A stretch of DNA of 64,000 nucleotides from Aphis gossypii (lineage: Eukaryota; Arthropoda; Insecta; Hemiptera; Aphididae): the NCBI RefSeq assembly GCF_020184175.1, contig NC_065533.1, forward strand, positions 48,770,351 through 48,834,350, read 5' to 3'. The translations under genes and the position numbers were made by a program. This document shows positions 22,923 to 35,900 of the stretch, in pieces. The notes under the pieces are model-generated. The model did no database searches. It was given only the letters and a program-made list of their open reading frames with translations, and was not told the origin of the DNA. Within the stretch, counting starts at the first letter, position 1; each line of letters starts with the position of its first letter.

Positions 22923-23555
22923 GTTATAACTAGGGCACGGATGTTGTTGCATTTGCAACTTCTTTTCTATTGTTCGGATTCGTTGCTAAGTAGATTATAA
23001 ATTTGTTTCAAATGAGTACCAATTAATACATAAAAATTTTAAGTGCACTTTTTGCAATTTTTGACCTTTTTTTAATTTTTTGCAATTTTGTTAATTATTG
23101 TCATTTTCAATACATTTTATGTGTTTTTTTGTGTTTTCACTTTTTTTTTGTTAGATTATACAGGTTTAATCTATGGTTATGTCGGGCTTTATTGGTTGTG
23201 ACTCGTGACGGCTTATTTGTCCGTCGTCGTCGGCGGTAACTGGAAAAACCATTTAATTAGTAGAAAAAAATCAAAAAATAGTTTAAATAAAAAGCTTTAA
23301 TTTTTAATAAAATTATTTGTAGATTTCTGAAAAAATAAGAAAACCGGACAATTTACTAGATTTTTAATGACAACTGACGAGAATTTGAATTTGAATCTTT
23401 TTATTATCTACTCGTTAATATTTTTTTTAATTTTTTTGGTACAAAATATTTTTTTATTGCAATTTTTAAGTGCAATTTTGGGTTTTTTTCACAGCAATAA
23501 TGCAATCAATTTTATAACATTTTTAGTGCAACAACATCCGAGCCCTAGTTATAAC
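22923..23555. mobile_element. nonautonomous hAT element (MITE) with 8-bp target duplication
   Basis: The element proper is 22931-23547 (617 bp). The left end tagggcacggatgttgttgc is mirrored on the right by gcaacaacatccgagcccta, one mismatch in 20. Both sides are flanked by the identical 8-mer gttataac (22923-22930 and 23548-23555), the target-duplication length of the hAT superfamily. The interior is AT-rich with no transposase, so it must have been moved in trans. The near-identical ends suggest fairly recent insertion. Confidence 0.9.
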
Positions 23556-24098
23556 CCATCATTATTAAGATGATACAATGAATGAAATTTTATAATATTA
23601 TATATCTATATCTATACCTAGTGCCAGCCTATACTTCGAAATTTAAAAAATATTTAAGTTTCATTTTTAAGCCCCTTCTTCAATTATACAATTCGTTGAA
23701 TTTTTGTGATTTAATTTGTATATAGTTTTTAATTATTATACGCTTTATAGTTGCTACATCACATGAACTAGAATTTTAGTAAGATCATTATTATCAGAAT
23801 TATTCAATAAGGACGTAAAAAGGCGCTCAAATAGGAAATTGAAATTGAAAACATTGAATACGATCGGTGTTTGAAATTCTCGCAAATCTAATTTTATGTA
23901 CAATTATATTAAAATTATAGGCGTGTATAGACTTTAAAAGTAGGCGTAGTGCTCATATATTACCATCAGCCCTTTTATCTATATTAAAACCACTAGACTT
24001 TTTTAAACTTAGTGTGCGTGACTATACTCGTGAAAGGTTAAAATTTAATTTAAAAAAAAAAACTATAATAATTTTTTTTAATTAAAAATTTACTTTTT

Positions 24099-24267
24099 TG
24101 ATATATTTATTATACAATAAATATATCATATATTTATATTACAATATATATTTATATTGTATTTATATTAATATAAATAATAATATAAATAAAATATAAA
24201 ATATATAATTTTATAATATAAAATGTAATATATTTATATTGATATATTTATTATACAATAAATATAT
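24099..24267. repeat. 28-bp exact direct repeats around an AT-rich core
   Basis: An identical 28-base unit starting tgatatatttattatacaat occurs at 24099-24126 and 24240-24267. Each unit is itself almost a palindrome, and the 113 bases between are runs of TATTTATATT. It could be a tandem expansion relic. Confidence 0.6.
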
Positions 24268-24748
24268 GAGCAATTTCAGTGAAGCATTATTGAGCGCTTC
24301 GGCCCGTGAAAAATCGAATAGGACATCACGTCCTGTATGCCTATATGGTGAAAATTAGTTTGATGAAAAGTGTATATAGTTTATATTTCTTAACTTTGTA
24401 AAATTGAATATATTAAATGGAGAGCTGAGGGCAAACAAATGATCGTTTAATAAGCAGGAAAGAAGTTTATTTACCAAAATTAGAAGGCCTGCAAAATTCA
24501 ACATCACCAATGTTGTGTAACTCCCATTGCACAGTGGGTGCATAAAGACGTCATATCTTAATTATAGCCAGTATGATATAGGTACACTATACAGCAATAG
24601 CTACAGTATATACTCATCATATCTTTACATAGAAACCTATACTTTTTTTAGTTAATTATTTTTTTGATATTTTTTATCGATATAAACGTTGACGATGTCG
24701 TATGCATTTGCCAATTACTCGATACATGCAATTAATTATTATAGGTAC

Positions 24749-24825
24749 CTATATACATATATATGGAGTGTACATATATATATCTCGTTGTTTGCAGGTG
24801 ATCCGCCATCGGGGGCCGCGGCCAT
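24749..24825 (-). CDS. candidate 5' coding exon, possibly eya
   Basis: On the minus strand an ATG at 24825 in good context (CAAAATGG) opens MAAAPDGGSPANNEIYICTL then HIYVY and two bases, ending at AG|gtacct (donor 24748). The two leftover bases (AG) would join the A of eya exon 15779-16592 to give Arg, so the phase fits. Weak points: one in three random donors fits in phase, ataggtacctata is a common background motif here, and the last residues come from TA repeats. The plus strand has an acceptor-like tttgcag at 24791-24797. A possibility, not an annotation to rely on. Confidence 0.22.
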
Positions 24826-25190
24826 TTTGACAATACGTACTTACACTCTCTATTATAACTATCATGTATATGTGTATATATATGTACACGTTTATAGTTC
24901 GTCCCTTCTACGGTCGGCCGGCCCACTGCACGTCACGCGATTCGCACCGCCGCGTCGTCGTCACGGATCGTCGCCGATCTAGATCCGACCGCTCCCTCCA
25001 CACGATATCACACCAGAAAAAAAAATAAACCTCACGCTAACACCAACGCAGAAGCGGCGAGCACTTTGAAAGTTCTGTCCGTCGCGCCACCGCACGCACG
25101 TCACACGCACTTTTATACTTGCCGGCGGGGCGGACCGCCACGGTGCAGGTAACGCGAAACCTGCATGGTGCAATGCGATCACTATGTATA
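24826..25190 (-). promoter_or_regulatory. CpG-rich islet with a minus-strand TATAAAAG box
   Basis: The block 24900-25180 is GC- and CpG-rich. A TATAAAAG octamer lies on the minus strand at 25117-25110, next to a GC-rich stretch (GCCCCGCCGGCAAG) just upstream. A start near 25085 would give a leader of about 260 bases to the ATG at 24825. This is the best core-promoter pattern upstream of eya that I can see, and direction and distance are consistent. It remains an inference. Confidence 0.35.
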
Positions 25191-26798
25191 TATATATATG
25201 TGCAGTGCCAGTGCGTACAGCACTATAGGTAGGTACCTATAATACAGCTCACACGATCGAAGATTTTCACAGTAACTCAACCCGTTGCCGAGTCCGCGCG
25301 ATGCATCGCGTATATGTATAATATACACACAGAAATCGATATCGCCAACCGCATGTAATAATACGACGATGACGGTTGCTGCACGCGATATAGACGCGGA
25401 ACTACCATCGAAACGACCGCAAGACGTGTTTATACCTACACGCATAATACATAAATTATGTAATAATAGTATATATTATTATAACGCGTCTCGAGTACAG
25501 ATTTTTCTATATAGACCGTAATATTATTATGTACGACCCCGGAGAGCGCAACAACGAAAAAAATTGTATCGCACAATAATATAAAGGTACCTATATTATA
25601 TTATGGTCTGCATAATATATATCGCAGTGAACGTGCAGCAGTTGTTGTGCTCGGTCGTTATTGGCGATCGGGGCTAAGCGGCTTTTTTGTTGAATCCCGC
25701 GAATAAGTCTGCAAGTCACATGGAAATCGTGCTGTCCGTATAATGTGCATAATATACGCCGCACACAGGCATACTATGTTATAATATACGTAACGTACAA
25801 CGGAAAGGATATAAAATATAATAATAATCGTAGTATCTATATACCTATATATTATACGATATTATGTGCGGCGATGTACAACGCACCGCGATATTGCGAA
25901 TAATATAATGGTTTTAATTTATGACGATTTCGCGAGACTATATCATATAGGTTTATGGCTCGTATATAATACACACACGGAGACGACAGAACGGGGTAAA
26001 AAGCAAAAACCGCGACGACTGCAGCGCGGCGGAATTGACGACGGCGTGTGTATAGGTACGCGGAGAGATTTAAACGCGCGCGCGCTACAGACGGCTGCGA
26101 TATTACCTCCACACACATATTATACATTATTGTCGTGATAATATATTGCGACCCGTGTGTCTGCCGTGAGCCGTTGTATATATATAAATATTATCATACA
26201 TAATACACACACGCGCACAATATACACTCGTAAGTAGGATTGTTCGTGTGTATACGTATATATACATATGTATTATATATATATACCTATATATTATACA
26301 CATATAATATATAATACGTATACTTACGACATATATACACGCGTGTAAACGACTCGATAAGCTCGCGCGCGTGTACGTTATATATATTATTATAATATAT
26401 TTATGTGTACCCGTTTATGTGTGTGTATGTGTGTGTGTGTGTGAGCGGGGCACGCGCGGTTGCCCCGACGACGACCGTACAGCCGTACTATGCTGGTGTC
26501 CGGTGGTGGCGAGATGACGCGGCGACGAGATCTCTTGCGTCGATAACGGGCCGCGGCCGACTGCGAGAGTATACTTATGTGTATACATATACATATGATA
26601 ATAATATATATTATATACATATATATACGCTGGGCGACTGTCACTGCAGCCATAATACACACGAGCTCGCGAGCTCGAGAAACACAAACGACCGAATAAA
26701 ATACGCGTATTATATGGTTATTATTATTGCCGTTGTTGTACTACGAAGACGACGACGACGACGGAAGAACAGTATATAATAATATATTCTAATATATT
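25191..26798. other. TA/GT-repeat-rich upstream DNA with small CpG-rich patches
   Basis: Alternating purine-pyrimidine tracts (TATATA, ACACAC, GTGTGT, including the GT run 26418-26443) are dense here. Small GC-rich patches lie at 25990-26110 and 26440-26580. A GAC triplet run is at 26744-26763. No protein recognised. Confidence 0.4.
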
Positions 26799-27332
26799 AT
26801 ACAGGATGATTCACCAAGTATGTTCACCCCCATTCTTTCATTCGATTATTTATATATTTATTCGAATTCTGATTTTTGGAATTTTTAAATATGATGCATA
26901 TAATATATTACTATTACTTTGCCTTATTAGGTATACTCGTTGCACTATACACAAGGACTAAGCGGCAGTGTCCTGTAGCGATACAAACTTTTGTTTTTAA
27001 AATTAAAACCTTCTTTTTAAATCGATTTATAATAGTATTAAACATTTTAATATAATATACATACCTACCTTTGGATCTAGTATAATGTACAATATTATGT
27101 GTTAAATAATTTATAATAGAAAAAAGAGGTTTTATTTAAAAACAAAAGTTCGTGAAATTTCTATAGGACATTTCGTATTCCTTAAGTACCTAGTGCATAA
27201 AAAAAATTAAGTATTTGAAAATTAGGCCTTAATGTATATTTTAAAATTCCGAAAATCTAATTGTGAAAAATTACGTTATTGAATAAATGAAAGGGATGAA
27301 GATGTTTGATGATTGATGAATCACTCTGTATA
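26799..27332. mobile_element. ACAGGGTGATTC-family element, copy 1
   Basis: The left end acaggatgattcaccaagta (26801) pairs with the right end, which reads in inverse acagagtgattcatcaatca from about 27329. Further in, aaacttttgtttttaaaatt (near 26985) pairs with the inverse of 27130-27150, so the whole 530 bp can fold back. Flanking TA/TAT at both sides. No coding sequence. Confidence 0.65.
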
Positions 27333-29478
27333 CATAATAATATATACAGTTAGTGTAATTTTTATGGAAAAGTCTAGCACTCAAAATACCTTTCCTAGTT
27401 TTCCTGGCACGTAGTCGTCAGAAGACCTATATCGTACCAGGCACCACAAGAGTACAAAATATCCTACTAGTGTATAATATATTAATATATTAAATTTGTT
27501 TGCATTTTGTGAGCGTTTAATAAAAAATGTTATTTAAATGCAAGGATGAAGCGATACGTACATCATTATGTTATAATATTATTATAATAATATGTTACGC
27601 AACCGATGTTGTAAATACTGAAATGTGTCGTGCATGCGAGTATGCGACGATGGCGACACCGTGTTATATGGACACTAAAAAATAAAAATTAGTACGCTAA
27701 GTCAAATGCTAAGGGGTCTACCGATTGTAGTTTGTAAATAAATACATATAATTCTTACAATTGCACATGCCACGTTATTTTCGTACCTTGGACATTTTCT
27801 AGCCGTTTTTTTACATCATTAAATTAATCATGAATCAACTTTAACCTTAAGAATTATTGTTGTTTATAACTAGACATAAATATTGCGGAAATAAATAATA
27901 TAATAGGCACCTACATTTTTGATTTATTTAATTTATACATTATTATTATTATATAATATATACCTACCTATAATAACAAACAAAAATTACAGCGAGAACC
28001 CCTTTGTGGTACTTTGCATAAAATAGTCTATTTATGTCTTTTTCTGCTGGACACCTTATCATAAATAACTGATAACTCCTAAAATAGAATATAATTTGTG
28101 AAGGTCCACCAAATTTAGGATACGTGAATACATATTTCATTGATATCTAATTAAGTATTAGCAAATGCATGCTTTATATATTTTTGTATATACACCTGCT
28201 TAAAATAAAAATAAAACCGTGTTTTACAAATGATATACAAATCTATGATCAAAGTAAAAGGTAAAAATAAATTACATAACTTGTACATGGATTATAGTAG
28301 ATGATTTTAATTTTTTTATTTAGATTGTAAGAAAAAAAATTCGAATACCTAATTGTAGATAAAATTAAATAGGTATTTGAAGTTTATTGTATTTGGTTTA
28401 ATTTTTCCCCACAAAAATCACATACGTTCATTGGATCCTTGTAAGTTTTTAAGATTAATAATAAAAAATAAAACAAATTCCATATTATTATTAATACAAC
28501 CAATAACTACATTGAATAATATACACACGTGTGAACATATTATATTTTTTTATCTTGTATTCTTGTCTATACTCTACATGTTAAATGTAATTAAACAAAT
28601 ATAAGTAGGTAATAACGAGTACAACACGAGTCATAACTCATAAGCTAATAAAAGTCAATAAATTATTAGTTCACGATACCACGTAATAATGTGACAATTA
28701 TGTTACAGTAAAAATGTCGTTATGTTAAAAATATAAAAATACAAATAATATACATAATAAACGCACATTATACTACTTAAATCTATATAATAATTTAGTT
28801 TAATACTGTTTTTCATATGTATATAATATAGGTACACTATTATACAGTATTAGTTAATAATTTAAAATAAAGTAATAAACAAAATAAATAATAAATAATA
28901 TTTGTATGTTTTAAATTGAAAGTTATGCGCTATTCTATGCAGGTAGTCGTAATTGATCGATTTTCTGCGCCGATATCTTATTTACTGTGATATTTTTGTT
29001 TTGGCGAAATCTTTATCGCTACGTTTTTGCCGCAATATTTGATAATAGTATTTTGACAAAACAGCAGATAAAGTACTTATATTAGGAGCAATATATTAGT
29101 TTTTAAATGATTAAGATATTTACTACTACTGGAAAACATTTATGAATGTATATATATTTAGTTTTCATAGTGTTTACTCGAAAATAAATAAGATTCTGTT
29201 AAACATGTAAAATATGATATTACTACTGCCTTAAAATGTTGTAAAATTGTATTATCAATTTATTATGCTAAGTAATTCGTAAAAATAAAATTCTAGAATA
29301 ATTTATAAGAAAAATTGTAAGAAACAATAAGAGAAACTTTCGGGTAATTTAATAAAAAAAAAAGCGTTAAGTCATAGATTGGGATTTCTAAGCTTTGACA
29401 TACCTACGCATGCACTATATTTATTATTATAGAGAGCGGATCTCTATGCAATTATATATTTTTTCCTTTTCACATTTT
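27333..29478. other. AT-rich upstream DNA, no gene seen
   Basis: No recognisable gene or element. Short frames are AT-driven. Confidence 0.5.
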
Positions 29479-30178
29479 TGGATTATTGTATGTTATCTTT
29501 GCGAATCATAATAACTTGAAAATATTAATAAATATTAATTTTTTTTTCATATTTCTACATAATATTTAATGGTTATTGCATATTTTTACAAAATTTATAA
29601 TGTATTGCATATTAAACCGAAAATTAAAAAAATAATAATGTATAAAATAATATTTTGTCAAGTAGAAATATTAAAAATAATTTTGTTGGCATTAAATAAT
29701 AACTGAAATAAATATAAGATGAATAATCGATTACGATAAACGTTTGTGTCTACTTATAATCAGTTGATCTTGCTGTATCAATACTATCAGCCAGTTATCG
29801 ACATACCAGTTACCACACAGTTACGTTGTTAATAGTTAGTAAATAGTGAATATGCCGAAAATAAGTGTTCGATTTACAGAAAATCAAGCAAACAAAGACA
29901 CTGAGTTTTTACTACTGATGGAAAAATAGTATATTTCAATCCTTTTGGAAAATCTATCGTCGGTGATTAAAATATACATTAAGTTGTTCAGAAAATTCTC
30001 TAAATTATTATTTTTTCATTAAATATTTAAGTAATTAATTATTTATTTTTTATTATTAATTAATTTGTAAATTTTAAATAAAAAAAAAAAATCTTGCATA
30101 TTTGTTGCATATTTTCACGATTTTTACTGCATATTATATGGCATATTTCGATACTTTTTAATACATAAAAATCTGAGG
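29479..30178 (+). mobile_element. decayed hAT-like element, longer copy
   Basis: The outer parts match, in reverse orientation, the block 10477-10874. Unlike that copy it keeps a middle segment (29750-30000) with a transposase-like N-terminal reading frame. Shared landmarks include gcgaatcataataacttgaa, tcaagtagaaatatt and cgatactttttaatacat. I could not define clean terminal repeats or a target duplication. Confidence 0.7.
29852..29970 (+). pseudogene. frameshifted N-terminal fragment of a hAT-type transposase or CGG-binding-like protein
   Basis: Frame one starts MPKISVRFTENQANKDTEFL and stops at 29929. In another frame from 29905 the sequence reads VFTTDGKIVYFNPFGKSIVG then D and stop. Joined by a shift near 29903 this resembles the start of BED-finger proteins of hAT elements that are abundant in aphids. 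Where such proteins have the paired metal-binding Cys (Y-C-x-x-C-G-K), both positions here are Phe, consistent with decay. The family call is from memory of the pattern and moderate in confidence. Confidence 0.5.
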
Positions 30179-32219
30179 TCTATTTATTAGGTATATATGT
30201 ATATAAAAGATATTTTTCCCAATGGTTTTGTTAAAATGGGCTTTTATTTTTATCACGCCTACCTATGTAAAGAATTTTTTTTAAACAAACGCACAACAAT
30301 ATCAAAAAATTATGACAAAAAACAACTAATGGGTGACAACTGATAAGTTTATGTTTTCTCAAGTTTAAAGGGAAATTAAAATACGTCATTGTACTATAGA
30401 AGTAAGTTATATAAGCATATAGAAGCCGTAATAGTTATTATCATGAATCAGTGGGGTACAGCCGAGCTAGTTTTCTCGAATTTTACTAACAAACGAGTTA
30501 CAGTCGCTCGCAAAGACGCATTTTTTCGTTCGAAGATCTTCCGAAGCTTTCACAAGGTTTCAGCAACACACTCTTCACGCGTTGTTCTACTGTAAACCTC
30601 TCCATAACGACGAATGCCAAAAACTGCTTATAAGATGTTATAAAATAAGAAAAATTGGAACAAAGCAGCCAACTCAGAAACAAAAAATCCTGGCGTCCTC
30701 AAAATATGCACTTCTGCTGTGACACCTTATATAAAAAAATATTTTTCTAGATAAAATACTAACACTTAATAGAACGTTGTTTATGCTCAGTGTATTATAA
30801 TAATTTTAAAACATACGTGAACTTCAAAAACCTTTTTTTTTTCCATAAAGGTAGAAAGTTTATCGCGACCATGTCGACACTGGCACTTGCAGTACAAAAT
30901 ATTTTAATTTTTTATATTAAATCAACGATAGATTGGTATAGAAATATCGAATATTGTCAAGTATTGATAAAAGATGATAATTTCATCAGTAATTGCAATT
31001 TCTGAACGAATTAGAGTTTATTGTCAATATCCATTTATAAATTATAACTGCCTTTTCGTTAAGTATATCATTTAGTGAAATTTTGCTTGAGTTCAAATGT
31101 TTAGAATTTGATATGTTGATGTTTTGTAAAAATTATTTTATAGGAATTAACACTACCTATATCTATGTAGGAGATTAAGCAAAAATAAAAAACTTATCTA
31201 TTTAATTAGCTTTAATTAATTTATATTTTACAGTTCTTAATATTGATTCATACCTACTCCGAAGAGCCGCAGATTCTTTGCTTAAGCACTACAGGTTCCG
31301 GAGCCATATAATATAGATATTTGGACATTTTGAACGCACTCAACGTCCAATTCATACGCATGCATGAAACTAATTCCGGGTGGTGATACCCAGCAACACG
31401 CGTTATTATCAACAGAACTTCTGACTCAAATCTAAACTTTATTGAACAATTTATGCGATAGTTGCTCAAACCGACTACCTATACCATAATATCAAAATAC
31501 TCACGATTCATAGATTTTTCCGACTTGCGTGCGTTAAAAACAACAACTCATTTAAAACTACGATGTACAATTATGCTAATCGTACAATGAACGTCACACG
31601 AAAAAAAAATAACAGCGCGTCCCTATAATATAATATCTCATCGGAGGGACGATGTCGTTTGATAGTGGTGGTTATAGGGTGTGGGGATTCGCGTTTATAT
31701 TTCATTTTTATCGTATTGTTTCGCCGTACGGCTGCAGCGCCGCCCCGAAATAACGTTTAACCATAATGTATATAATACACATCGGGTTATACACGCATGT
31801 CATGTAGCCGATGCGTATTTTCTCTCAAACGTTATTCCAGCCCTATACTTCACTCTATATACTAGACCGATTCTTGACAATTTATTGTGAACTACGACTT
31901 GTGCTTTTAAGCTATATTATTTCGTTTCATAATGTTATAACATAATTTCCCATTGCAGAGTGCCCGCTACATGACTACCTATACATCGTTCGTCACCCAT
32001 ATAATCAATTAACAATTATTGATCACCCACGCACGTAAAAATATAATATATATATAGGTACCTATATATAATATAATATTTTGATCAGTTCTAAGCCAAA
32101 CGCAGCGTGTACCAGCTATATCGTATAGTATATAATATAGTTTTATACTTGACGGTAGGTAATTATAATACTAATCATGCGTAATATGCGTATACTTACC
32201 ACCCTATAGTTCTGAAAAA
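30179..32219. other. upstream DNA without recognised gene
   Basis: Two less AT-biased patches (30420-30600, and 31254-31469 with a 71-codon minus-strand frame) were read in all frames and not recognised. Confidence 0.45.
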
Positions 32220-32880
32220 TTGCAGTGGTCGACGGTCGTTGTCGGCGAATAAAGGTGTGTATAGGCACTGCTGTACAACTGCAGCAGTCTTCTCGTCGTC
32301 GTCGGGAAAGACGAACCTCGAGTCCGGAAGTTCCCGCCGACGCAGACGATGTTATACTATCACTTTTCGCGGTCCGTCCGTCGCGGCGTCACTATCAACG
32401 ATATAATATTATATATATATATAGGTATATTGTCGAGCGTAAAACGGATCGCGACGAATGCGATTTAAATATTATTTTGTAAGAGTACTATGTATTGTGT
32501 TACACAAAATACGATATCTCACGACGGTCGTACTTACGTGTGTACGAAAACCAAAAAAAAACCGATCGCGTACCTACTTATTGCGCGCGGGGCGGGCGCG
32601 ACGAGAAAAATTCGCGCGCGAACGCGAGTGTGTACGTTCTCGCTGCTGCTGAGCGGCTTACGGCGACGTCTCGAATGCGACTACCGCGAGTCGCAGTCGT
32701 CGGCAACGCACGGCCGGTAACCGGGTGGGCGGGCGGGGGGGGGGACCGGAGTGGCGGTCGCGATAGTGGTAGCGAAGTGCGCTTGCGCCCGAGCACTCCC
32801 CGCGTCCCGCGCGCGCAAAGGGTTGCAGGTATATCGTCGTCGACGGGGCGGCGGTTCCCCCCCAAAGCGGTGAGGTTTAT
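32220..32880. promoter_or_regulatory. strong CpG island, candidate promoter
   Basis: The most GC- and CpG-dense block outside the eya exons, especially 32580-32870 (GCGCGC, GGGCGGGCGG and G9 tracts). On the minus strand a strong donor-like CAC|GTAAGTA lies at 32538, so a noncoding first exon running from the island to 32538 is possible. The frames over it (e.g. 141 codons plus, 95 minus) are composition-driven and match nothing I know. It may be an alternative eya promoter or the promoter of a noncoding RNA. Confidence 0.4.
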
Positions 32881-32926
32881 AAATTATTATTACAATAATC
32901 CCGCGAGTATATTATTATAATGATAA

Positions 32927-32960
<34 letters not shown>
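32927..32960. repeat. (ATT)n microsatellite
   Basis: About eleven ATT units in a row, immediately beside the CpG island. Confidence 0.9.
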
Positions 32961-35900
32961 ATATAAACGCGGAAATCATTGTACCCGCGACAAAACCTAT
33001 GCAATACCGTTTTAATGCCGTACGACACACGACGTACCTATATACTCGTTCTACTTCCGATGAAATTATGAAATGTCTATTTTATACGAAATTCTAAATA
33101 ATTAAGTTTACGTTTACGACCGAGGTGCTACGAATACGCCTCGTTAGTCATTACTAGCGCGATAGCCAATAATAATATAATTATCGCCGTTGATAATAAT
33201 ATTATTGTAGATCTCGCGCACATGGTTTCTCAACATTTTAAGCGATACATATAGGAGTCCTAAACGTGTATAGCTCTCTGTTTTTCGACTCCACCGTTTA
33301 GGCGCTAAATTTTTCGAACAAATTAATTACACACGACGTGTACCTACGTTCATTTTTACTATACAGTATTGCGATTTATTGAATATTTTAAACATGCGTG
33401 AATACAGCGCAATAATTGCTAATATTATCGACAATATTTACTGATTAGTAGTATAAAACAGTACCTAATAATTAAAAAAATTCTAACATAATATAGTTTA
33501 ATTATACATAATTATTGCTGCTATCAATAACGATCGAACTTAAAATACGATAACACTTGAAAAATTATCCGAGTTCGTTATGATATCTATTTGAGACCGA
33601 TAAATCCACATTTTAAGCTTCCTGATTTTAATCAGAATAACCAACGTTTAAATTATTCAAATCAAATTTTGTTGGTTTTAGTTCGGAGATGAAATTAGGA
33701 AAAGTGAACTGATCGATCTCAAGTAGATATTATGTATTATTAATCTTTATTACAACTAATTCAAAATAGTTTTTTAAAGTTCTATCGCGTTTTTAGGTCG
33801 ATTGGTATGATTGACAAAAGATCGGCATATTTTGTTTAAAATAATTGAACGCACTGGTCGCTACACCAATTCCCTAATGAATATTCTACAATGATAAATT
33901 ATTAAAAACGAAAACGATTCTGATTGAAGATATTCAACATACAACATATAAAAAATAAAATTAATTAATATATTCGATATTTTAAATTTCTAAGGGTAAA
34001 ACTTACCAGAAATGTTGTTTTAAATTTTAAAGCTTTTTAACGAATATAAGATTATTTATCAACATATAAAATTTTATTGAGGGGAAAAAAAGTTAATTAG
34101 AAAATTTCAAGTTTGTATGTAAATTTTTTAAAGTAGATTTTGATAACTTCATTGTGTTTAGTAAATAATAAATAAAATTAAATTGAAATGTTATAATAGG
34201 TAATTTCTATGAAAAATATTTTTATAAAATGATAATAATCTTTTCTTTTTTTTTGTTACAATATTTTTCTTTTTATTGTATGTACCTACACTTATGAATT
34301 TGAACATCGTCAATAGTGAATCAGAAAATAATTATAACTTTATGCTAAACTTTTAAAAAGAAATTTCGGTAATAAGAAACTTCTATTAAATAGTCGAACT
34401 TCAGGTATTAATAAGAACGATTCGAATTGGTTATTTCACGTCTGTCCTCACGCAGTTATCTAACATAATAATATTATGTATTGTAGTTATTATATAATAC
34501 ACACTATACAACCATCATTTATCACCATCATGATGATGCCGTCGTCATCTCATCTCTTAATAACAATATATTATTATAATACATCTTCCAGTACTGCTAC
34601 CGTTTTCAATCATCAATCTTCAGCTAATCGTAGGTATATTATATATCATAATATATGATAATATATATGTACAATAAGCTCCCCCCCGCGGTTGTTGGGA
34701 CACCGAACAGATTTCGTATGGCTCTATAAACCACGAATACAATAATTATTGTACACGCGACGATATAATATGTATTGTAATATTATTACAATAAAATCCG
34801 TACTCAATAATATTATCACACGGTTAGCGGTGAGCGTGGGATGCCGACCGAGCGAGTATGTTTGTGTGTGCGTAGGTGTTCGCGCGGCGGCTGGTCGACA
34901 CTGGACCAAAACACCACGTGTACGTCGGCAGCGTTTGTCTCGTCGATAATATATATTATAATATATAAATGTGTGTGTGTGTGTCTGGATATGCATGGTG
35001 CACGTGTGTGACATATTATTATTATTATTTATAAATAATAATATAATAATATTGTAAATTGTAATCACCGGACAGCATTGGTACCAGAGCCGGCAACAAT
35101 CGCGCCAATGCAGCAAAAGTGCACTCATAATATATGTGTAAAAAATAAAAAATAATAATAATAATAACATCGTGTAAACCTTTTTTTATAGTGGCGGCGG
35201 TATATCAAAAGCGATTGACAAATGAACGCGTTTTCGCGATCGTCTCGTAAAAAAAAAAAAAAACGGTGCAAATGTGCAATATGAGCTCATCTCATTATTT
35301 CTACCGCTCGTAACGCCATTAATCGACTGACTGTATACTTTCTGACTGATTCTCGTATAAATCGAAAATAATAAATTCGTTTGTTCGCCGTCCAGTCTCG
35401 AGCAAAATAATTTTGTTATAATATATACATCTTGTTACCGCGAACAGCGAGTAGTTTAAAATTGTCTACAGATGTAGACACATGCAGTATTGTTATATAC
35501 AGAAAACAATGAAGGCGATTATTGTTGGGTATACCTCGTCAAAATATTTTACAGGTAATATCGTTTTTTAATTTTTAGATGTAGTATTGGATCTAAATTC
35601 ATTATTACGACGACTTTGCAGGCTCGTATACAGACGACGGGGCACGCGTGTTCGGAATGGTAATGGTTTGCAGAAAACATAATATATATTTATCGTCGTT
35701 CAACTCAACGGCTGTGATTCTAACAATGATTTGACGAAAATGACGTATACAATTTACGTTTTCTGTATAACATAAAAGGTACGTAAAATTTAATTTTTAC
35801 ACATATTATTATATTTTACCGACGGAATAACAGCGAATATTATAATGGGTGAATTATACACATCGCGCCCATTTCCTAGCTTCGTAATTCGATTCCCGTC

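Noticed and set aside
32495..32920. 141-codon plus-strand frame over the 32.6-kb island
   Set aside because: Arg/Gly/Ala-rich composition artefact of a CpG island. Three overlapping frames are open at once.
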